Assembly (NCBI GenBank): GCA_014523625.1
Contig: JAATVP010000090.1
Coordinates: 1 to 10,048 of the forward strand
DNA: 10,048 bases
Reading direction: 5' to 3'
Origin: Nitrososphaerales archaeon TH5896
GTDB lineage: Archaea; Thermoproteota; Nitrososphaeria; Nitrososphaerales; Nitrososphaeraceae
The notes under the pieces are model-generated. The model was given only the letters and a program-made list of their open reading frames with translations, was not told the DNA's origin and did no database searches. The position numbers and the translations under genes were made by a program. Positions 6,020 to 10,048 of the stretch are shown in pieces. How positions within the stretch are numbered: position 1 is the first letter of the stretch; each line of letters begins with the position of its first letter.

Positions 6020-6569
6020 TATGTCTAATTAGTCAATCTAGAACAGATGGACCATAGTGACTTGTTCATGTTCTGTCTAATCGACATGTATTATCTCATG
6101 CTTGATTAAGTTCCTCCTATGCAAGCATTATTATCATCTAACGTTTATCCAAGAGCATCAATAGACATGAGGATTGCGGTCTATCCCAAGAGCGCGTAAG
6201 TTACAAAGTGAATTTTCCAATTATTGGAAACTGATAGACTGTAATATTCGTGCAATTGGTCTGAGTGCGAGCCATATTTGTACTCTAAATTGTTGTTCTC
6301 TAATTGATCATATCTTCAATAATCTTCCAGAGGGGGTAATATGCTAAGGGTACTAGGGGGTGTATGCTTATTGATGAAAATATTAGGTGCTAGATACTCA
6401 TTTCCTACTAACTTTGTTTGCTTAGAATTTAGGAAACATATTGCGCTAACGATAACAATATCTGCGTTGAGATAAGTTTGAATTAATACTGAATACTATG
6501 CCCATCTGATAGTATGTGACATTAATAAGTTTAGACAAAATAACTAAATCCACGGAAGAATTTATGAAA
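6020..6569. other. Gene-poor stretch between the CxxC gene and the next terminator
   Basis: No convincing gene is visible. A perfect inverted repeat, TTTCCAA-TTA-TTGGAAA, lies at 6214-6230. A 44-codon ATG frame at 6341-6475 (MLRVLGGVCLLMKILGARYS...) has a GAGGGGG just upstream but an unremarkable composition and no family signature. The stretch could hold long 3' regions or decayed genes. Confidence 0.5.
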
Positions 6570-6601
6570 CAAAAAATGTGAAGGCTCCAATTTTATGGAG
6601 C
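6570..6601 (-). terminator. Hairpin plus T-run terminating the secreted repeat protein gene
   Basis: On the minus strand GCTCCA (6601-6596) and TGGAGC (6589-6584) form a stem with a six-base loop, and six T follow at 6576-6571. It begins 25 bases after the stop codon of the gene at 6626-7060. A third copy of GGCTCCA at 6602-6608 could offer an alternative stem. Confidence 0.5.
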
Positions 6602-6625
6602 GGCTCCATTCGGCTCTATTGGATA

Positions 6626-7060
6626 TTAATTCCCACCAAAGAGCCTTGATATCGCTTGACCCAATTGCTCGAATGGATTCTGTGATTGGGTCTGGTTTTG
6701 CTGCTCTGTTGAGCTAGGAGGTGCTGGTGCTGCTTCTGTCTGGTTTTGCTGCTCTGTTGAGCTAGGAGGTGCTGGGGCTGGGGCTGGGGCTGCTTCTGTC
6801 TGGTTTTGCTGCTCTGTTGAGCTAGGAGGTGCTGGTGCTGGTGCTGGTGCTGCTGCTGCTGTTGCTCCTCCTGTCTGGTTCTGCTGCTGCTGCGTCTGAC
6901 CAGCTTCTCTTACTGATGCTTCAAAAAATGTTTCATTCGCTTCTCCTTGGGCGAACAATATCTGCGGTGTTGCAAACAGTGAGCCAAAAGCTATCGAAGT
7001 AATTGTAAGGCTTGCTACGTACATAAGAGTAGAGAATTTTTGCGGACCAATTATTTTCAT
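6626..7060 (-). CDS. Exported Ala/Pro/Gln-rich repeat protein
   Basis: A 144-residue secreted protein of unknown function. Residues 1-37 are a signal peptide: basic MKIIGPQK, a hydrophobic core at about 10-34, and cleavage likely after LFA (37) before QGEANET. The mature part is a low-complexity linker of three imperfect repeats, EAAPAPAPAPPSSTEQQNQT or the shorter EAAPAPPSSTEQQNQT (about 66-124). It ends in an amphipathic helix, PFEQLGQAISRLFGGN (129-144). Five NxT sequons (Asn42, 61, 86, 106, 122) make it a likely N-glycoprotein at the cell surface. A TATA-like TTTAAATTTAAA (7081-7092) lies 21-32 bases before the ATG, indicating a leaderless transcript. Such short disordered exported proteins are common in Nitrososphaeria; they may sit in the S-layer or extracellular matrix, which is inference. 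Confidence 0.8.
   Translation of the reverse strand: MKIIGPQKFSTLMYVASLTITSIAFGSLFATPQILFAQGEANETFFEASVREAGQTQQQQNQTGGATAAAAPAPAPAPPSSTEQQNQTEAAPAPAPAPPSSTEQQNQTEAAPAPPSSTEQQNQTQSQNPFEQLGQAISRLFGGN
6691..6858. repeat. In-gene tandem repeat of 48-60 bases
   Basis: Copies begin at 6691, 6739 and 6799. Each carries the same core, CTGCTCTGTTGAGCTAGGAG, followed by a variable number of GCTGGT/GGGGCT hexamers that code for Ala-Pro. The 48-base and 60-base spacings differ by two hexamers, so both unit number and Ala-Pro length are probably unstable through slippage. Confidence 0.85.
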
Positions 7061-7078
7061 CAGGAAGAAGGTAATAGA

Positions 7079-7092
7079 ATTTAAATTTAAAT
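7079..7092 (-). promoter_or_regulatory. TATA-like box of the secreted repeat protein gene
   Basis: ATTTAAATTTAAAT on the minus strand; its centre is about 26 bases before the ATG at 7060, the canonical archaeal distance for a leaderless mRNA. Confidence 0.55.
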
Positions 7093-7364
7093 GTTTACAA
7101 GATTAGTTAAATTGAGACTCTTCGTATATCATAAATAAATTCCAGTAATTTATCTTGCTTTTTAATCCTATCATACAAGTCAGTCATTCCTAACAATAAG
7201 CTTAGAAATACTATGGCAAACCTCATCTTTGAATAGATTCGTTAATGTCATGTAACGAAATAATGTCAATAATAAATATGGAAGTCACTTAACATAATCT
7301 GATTTAGAGCAATAGACTCGCTCAGGCTAAACATGTAACAGTTAGCTAAGAACTACAACATATT
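7093..7364. other. Intergenic stretch with one inverted repeat
   Basis: I see no gene. TTCGTTA (7238-7244) and TAACGAA (7253-7259) form a perfect seven-base stem with an eight-base loop. An eight-base direct repeat, TAATGTCA, occurs at 7243 and 7262. It lies over 100 bases beyond the stop of the minus-strand gene at 7365 and has no T-run, so its role is unclear. Confidence 0.4.
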
Positions 7365-7883
7365 CTATGCTATAGGCTCTTGAACTAGAATTTTAACAGT
7401 ATTAATGTCTAGATCCATCTGTTCAGCAATCAGGTCTTCAGTGATACCAGAATCATAAAGATTTCTAACCATCCTTCTCTTTTCTTCATCTACCATTTTT
7501 CTTGGCTTCTCCAGTTTCAGTTCTGGTTCAACGCTCTTGATATAATTTGTAATCGAAGTTACAATGCCATTTACATTTACTCCTTTCTCAGTAGAAAATA
7601 CCAATATAAGATCTTCCAAAATGGGAATACTGAATACCAGTACTTTATCATGGGCATACACCACATACTTGAGCTCTCCCAAATCAGTAGAAAAATTTTT
7701 TCTCATCTGAACTATGTGAGCCGTCTGCGAAAGGCTGACTTCAGAATTCCTACCTGTTAGATGCTGCACAATGCCTTCTATGGGGCCACCAGAATAGAGA
7801 TGACCCGATTTTTCCAATAAACCTATGAATCTGATATTTGAGTCCAGCTTGAGAATACCATTTAAAAGATCTGCGCTATTCAA
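7365..7883 (-). CDS. Roadblock-like (DUF6659-type) protein with C-terminal helix-turn-helix
   Basis: A 172-residue cytosolic protein with two parts. Residues 3-115 read like the thaumarchaeal DUF6659/roadblock-LC7-type fold: an N-terminal helix (NSADLLNGILKLD), strand IRFIGLLEKSGHLYSGG, a middle helix pair, then strands LKYVVYAHDKVLVFSIPI and LILVFSTEKG. Residues 131-167 (VDEEKRRMVRNLYDSGITED, then LIAEQMDLDINTVKI) are a clear helix-turn-helix of the resolvase/sigma-4 type. The combination suggests a sensor or dimerisation platform coupled to DNA binding, which is inference. The start is the TTG at 7883: no ATG or GTG lies upstream in frame, and AAATATATT sits 25-33 bases before it, the leaderless distance. 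It is divergent from formate dehydrogenase with a perfect inverted repeat between them, so it may regulate itself and that gene. Confidence 0.8.
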   Translation of the reverse strand: MNSADLLNGILKLDSNIRFIGLLEKSGHLYSGGPIEGIVQHLTGRNSEVSLSQTAHIVQMRKNFSTDLGELKYVVYAHDKVLVFSIPILEDLILVFSTEKGVNVNGIVTSITNYIKSVEPELKLEKPRKMVDEEKRRMVRNLYDSGITEDLIAEQMDLDINTVKILVQEPIA

Positions 7884-7907
7884 TGGAAATGCTTGTAACG
7901 AGGAGGG

Positions 7908-7916
7908 AAATATATT
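7908..7916 (-). promoter_or_regulatory. TATA-like box of the roadblock-like/HTH gene
   Basis: AATATATTT on the minus strand, 25-33 bases before the TTG at 7883. The good spacing is the main support for the TTG start. Confidence 0.55.
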
Positions 7917-7920
7917 CTTT

Positions 7921-7937
7921 AGTTAACCAAGTTAACT
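7921..7937. promoter_or_regulatory. Perfect inverted repeat between divergent promoters, candidate operator
   Basis: AGTTAAC-CAA-GTTAACT: seven-base perfect arms with a three-base spacer. It lies five bases from the minus-strand TATA-like box (7908-7916) and 19 bases from the plus-strand one (7957-7963), so one bound factor could control both genes. Twelve of its bases recur near the transporter promoter at 5193-5204. Confidence 0.6.
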
Positions 7938-7956
7938 CGCTAATCGCTTCGATAAC

Positions 7957-7963
7957 CTTAAAA
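7957..7963 (+). promoter_or_regulatory. TATA-like box of the formate dehydrogenase gene
   Basis: CCTTAAAAG region, with CTTAAAA about 23-29 bases before the ATG at 7986. No Shine-Dalgarno sequence precedes the ATG, so the mRNA is probably leaderless. Confidence 0.5.
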
Positions 7964-7985
7964 GAAGCACTTTTAATCTAAGTCT

Positions 7986-9041
7986 ATGAAAATCGTAGCC
8001 GTTCTTTATTCAGGAGGAGAGATAGCTAAAAGGACCCCAACACTCTTGGGTTCTGCAGAAAATGCTCTCGGATTAAGGGAATTTCTTGCGGGAAAAGGAC
8101 ACGAATTTATCGTATTAACCGACAAAGAGGCAGAATTAGACAAACATCTCCCTTCAACTGATATTATAATAACGACTCCTTTCTGGCCTGCTTATCTTAC
8201 AAAGGAAAGAATTTCACAAGCACCCAATCTAAAGCTGATCCTGACGGCCGGTATAGGGTCAGATCATATAGATCTAGGAGCAGCAGCAACACGTAAAATA
8301 ACTGTAGCAGAGATTACAGGTAGTAATGTGGTAAGTGTAGCCGAACAGGTTGTTATGCATATTTTGGCCTTGGTACGAAATTATATTCCGGCCTATAAGC
8401 AAGTCTTAGAAGGAAGATGGGATATAGCAGAGATCGCAGCTAGAGCACATGATCTAGAAGACAAGGTAGTAGGAATCCTTGGGATGGGTAGGATTGGACA
8501 AAGAGTTTGCGAACGATTGAAACCATTTAACGTAAAAATGCTCTATTACGATCAGTTTCCTTTACGCACTGTTGAGGAACACGTGCTTGGTGTTAGATTC
8601 GCCTCTAAAGAACAGCTTGTGGAACAATCCGATGTAATTACGATCAATACCCCATTGACTCCTGAGACGGATGGTATGTTCGACCGTAACCTTATTTTCC
8701 GCATGAAAAAAGGTGCGTACCTTGTGAACACGGCTAGAGGAAAAATCGTCGATACCGCTGCACTTGTCGAAGCTTTGGAAGTCGGTCATTTAGCCGGATA
8801 TGCCGGTGACGTTTGGTACCCACAGCCAGCTGCGAAGGATCATCCCTGGCGACGTATGCCTAATCATGCAATGGTACCTCATTATTCTGGAACGACGCTG
8901 GAAGCTCAAGCGAGATACTCAAATGGAATAAGGGATTGTCTTTCACGTTTTCTCGAAAATCGCCCCCTTGAGCAGCAATACCTAATTGTAAACGATGGTA
9001 AGGTGGTAAGCACTAGTTACAGCTATGCTTTCAAAACTTGA
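7986..9041 (+). CDS. fdh: NAD-dependent formate dehydrogenase (D-2-hydroxyacid dehydrogenase family)
   Basis: A 351-residue cytosolic enzyme that should oxidise formate to CO2 with NAD+, without metal or molybdopterin. It follows the known metal-free formate dehydrogenases closely. The substrate-side TTPFWPAYLT is at 63-72 and GSNVVSVAEQVVMHILALVRNY at 112-133 with catalytic Asn114. The Rossmann motif GMGRIG is at 166-171, with Asp189 at the end of the next strand, which favours NAD+ over NADP+. Arg251 is in NTARGKIVD. PQPAAKDHPWR (279-289) has Gln280, and PHYSGTT (298-304) has His299 of the Gln-His pair. That Gln, with PFWP and PHYSG, separates it from ordinary glycerate or lactate dehydrogenases. 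Compared with the roughly 400-residue bacterial enzymes it lacks an N-terminal extension and ends sooner. It stands alone, divergent from the HTH gene. A T-run after the stop (about 9044-9048) may end the transcript. Confidence 0.9.
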   Translation: MKIVAVLYSGGEIAKRTPTLLGSAENALGLREFLAGKGHEFIVLTDKEAELDKHLPSTDIIITTPFWPAYLTKERISQAPNLKLILTAGIGSDHIDLGAAATRKITVAEITGSNVVSVAEQVVMHILALVRNYIPAYKQVLEGRWDIAEIAARAHDLEDKVVGILGMGRIGQRVCERLKPFNVKMLYYDQFPLRTVEEHVLGVRFASKEQLVEQSDVITINTPLTPETDGMFDRNLIFRMKKGAYLVNTARGKIVDTAALVEALEVGHLAGYAGDVWYPQPAAKDHPWRRMPNHAMVPHYSGTTLEAQARYSNGIRDCLSRFLENRPLEQQYLIVNDGKVVSTSYSYAFKT

Positions 9042-9358
9042 TTTTTGTATGTAAGACCGTTCATATTCTGAAGGTCAGTATGTTTATGGTAAATTTTAAG
9101 AAGATGAAAGAACAATCACGTCAGTTCCATTCCTAATCTCTCACTCATGTGAGTGTCCTAGAACTGCTTTTTAGTTTCTGACCACTCAATCGATTCCAAT
9201 AACTCTACTTCAAATGTTGATGGTTTGTACTAATCTAATCTAAATTACACGTTCTAACTTACGATTTTTTTTCATGAATACAGACCGAAGAAAAAATAGG
9301 ACTAAGATGATAACAAGAATTAGATGTATAATCTTATAAGAATCTACTTATAATCGAA
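9042..9358. other. Intergenic stretch before the PsbP-like gene
   Basis: I find no real gene; the longest ATG frame near 9080 has 18 codons. CACTCA-TG-TGAGTG (9142-9155) is an inverted repeat with a T-run 12 bases later (9167-9171), a weak terminator candidate. TTATAAG (9334-9340) may be the TATA box of the next gene. Confidence 0.4.
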
Positions 9359-10042
9359 TTGATTAGAATTCATCACACGAAATTAAGTATTAAAAGTCTT
9401 GCGAGTAATATCTGTAATACAGAAATAAACGTTAACTTAAAGACAATAATTAATTTGAAGGATAAAACCTTCCCTCTTACTTATTCTTATATCTCAAGTT
9501 TAGGAACACTATGTACTGTACTTGGCATTCTCTTGTTTGTGGCTCACCTAGCTGCAGTGAATCATACATTGGTTTTTGCGCAGCAATCCAATGAGACGAT
9601 GTCCCTATATAGCAATCCAGGAGCCAATTTCGAAATCAACTATCCGTCTTCGTGGGAAAAGAGAGAGTTTCCAGCTGCTGAGAATAGTTCCATTATTGAG
9701 TTCCTCGGTCCATCTACAGGAGTTGAACCTCGTACCCCGTCAGTAAATGTGTTCATATTCCCTTCAGGAAATCAATCTGTAGAACAAGCAGTGAATGAGG
9801 TTATAGCTGAATTAGAGGATATCCAGGTAAACTCCACTACCATGAAACTTGATGAGTTGAATGTAACTGCACGTGTGTTAGAGTATATGGTGAGTACTGC
9901 CCATCAAGAATTTCACAAATTACAACTGTGGATAGAAAGGCCTCAAAGAACTTACGTAATAACATATACCAATTTGCCTGATAAATTTTCAGATTATCTC
10001 CCACAATTCATGGAAATGATCACGACAATTAAAATAAGATAG
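9359..10042 (+). CDS. PsbP-like exported protein
   Basis: A 227-residue protein with one hydrophobic segment (about 45-67) followed by a likely cleavage or lipid-free junction at LVFA-QQS (74/75), then a PsbP-type domain (82-227). The domain opens with LYSNPGANFEINYPSSWEKRE, the pattern of thaumarchaeal PsbP-like proteins, and ends with a strand-helix pair (RTYVITYTNLPDKFSDYLPQ, then FMEMITTIKI). It should act outside the cell membrane; the role of archaeal PsbP-like proteins is unknown. Several NxS/T sequons (Asn78, 109, 138, 158, 168) suggest glycosylation. The start is uncertain: TTG 9359 gives an unusually long 44-residue cytosolic head, while TTG 9455 (residue 33) gives an ordinary signal peptide; no ATG precedes the hydrophobic segment. 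TTATAAG at 9334-9340 is close to the first choice. Confidence 0.8.
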   Translation: MIRIHHTKLSIKSLASNICNTEINVNLKTIINLKDKTFPLTYSYISSLGTLCTVLGILLFVAHLAAVNHTLVFAQQSNETMSLYSNPGANFEINYPSSWEKREFPAAENSSIIEFLGPSTGVEPRTPSVNVFIFPSGNQSVEQAVNEVIAELEDIQVNSTTMKLDELNVTARVLEYMVSTAHQEFHKLQLWIERPQRTYVITYTNLPDKFSDYLPQFMEMITTIKIR

Positions 10043-10048
10043 GCACTA

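Noticed and set aside
6341..6475. 44-codon ATG frame with a purine-rich sequence upstream
   Set aside because: No recognisable motif and unremarkable composition; kept only as a note in the gap entry.
8562..8789. 75-codon minus-strand frame inside formate dehydrogenase
   Set aside because: Antisense shadow of a gene with all catalytic residues present.

Overview
The window looks like a chromosomal stretch of an AT-rich ammonia-oxidising archaeon of the Nitrososphaeria (Nitrososphaera/Nitrosocosmicus type). The grounds are a secreted PsbP-like protein, a thaumarchaeal roadblock-like (DUF6659-type) protein, a Gln/Pro/Ala-rich exported protein with NxT sequons, and TATA-like boxes about 20-35 bases before start codons, which indicates leaderless or short-leader transcripts. 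The lineage is inferred from protein character; no marker gene is present.

Left part (1-1926). A multi-span membrane protein is cut by the left edge (minus strand, 594 to 1). A complete aldo/keto reductase with all four catalytic residues (916-1926) follows, reading away from it.

Scar and island (1927-3540). This stretch holds broken genes: a short broken coiled-coil reading frame, the C-terminal end of a DUF72 protein (minus), and a Rieske ferredoxin that has lost its first Cys-x-His motif (plus). The last two face away from each other with both 5' ends missing, as one deletion over a shared divergent promoter would leave them. Beside them is a GC-rich DUF1326 gene with a Shine-Dalgarno sequence, probably a recent bacterial import.

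Middle (3541-5132). A 72-residue helix-turn-helix protein converges on a ten-span EamA/DMT-type transporter.

Long gene-poor stretch (5133-6625). It contains a strong TATA box with only very short reading frames behind it, a cluster of hairpins that may be a structured RNA, a convincing 55-residue CxxC protein (5852-6019), and a terminator hairpin for the next gene.

Right part (6626-10048). A secreted repeat protein (minus) comes first. Next is a divergent pair: a roadblock-like/HTH protein (minus) and an NAD-dependent formate dehydrogenase (plus). A perfect inverted repeat lies between their two TATA boxes. A PsbP-like exported protein closes the window. The same 12-base motif, GTTAACCAAGTT, also lies beside the transporter promoter, so transporter, regulator and formate dehydrogenase could share one transcription factor. 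That link is an inference.
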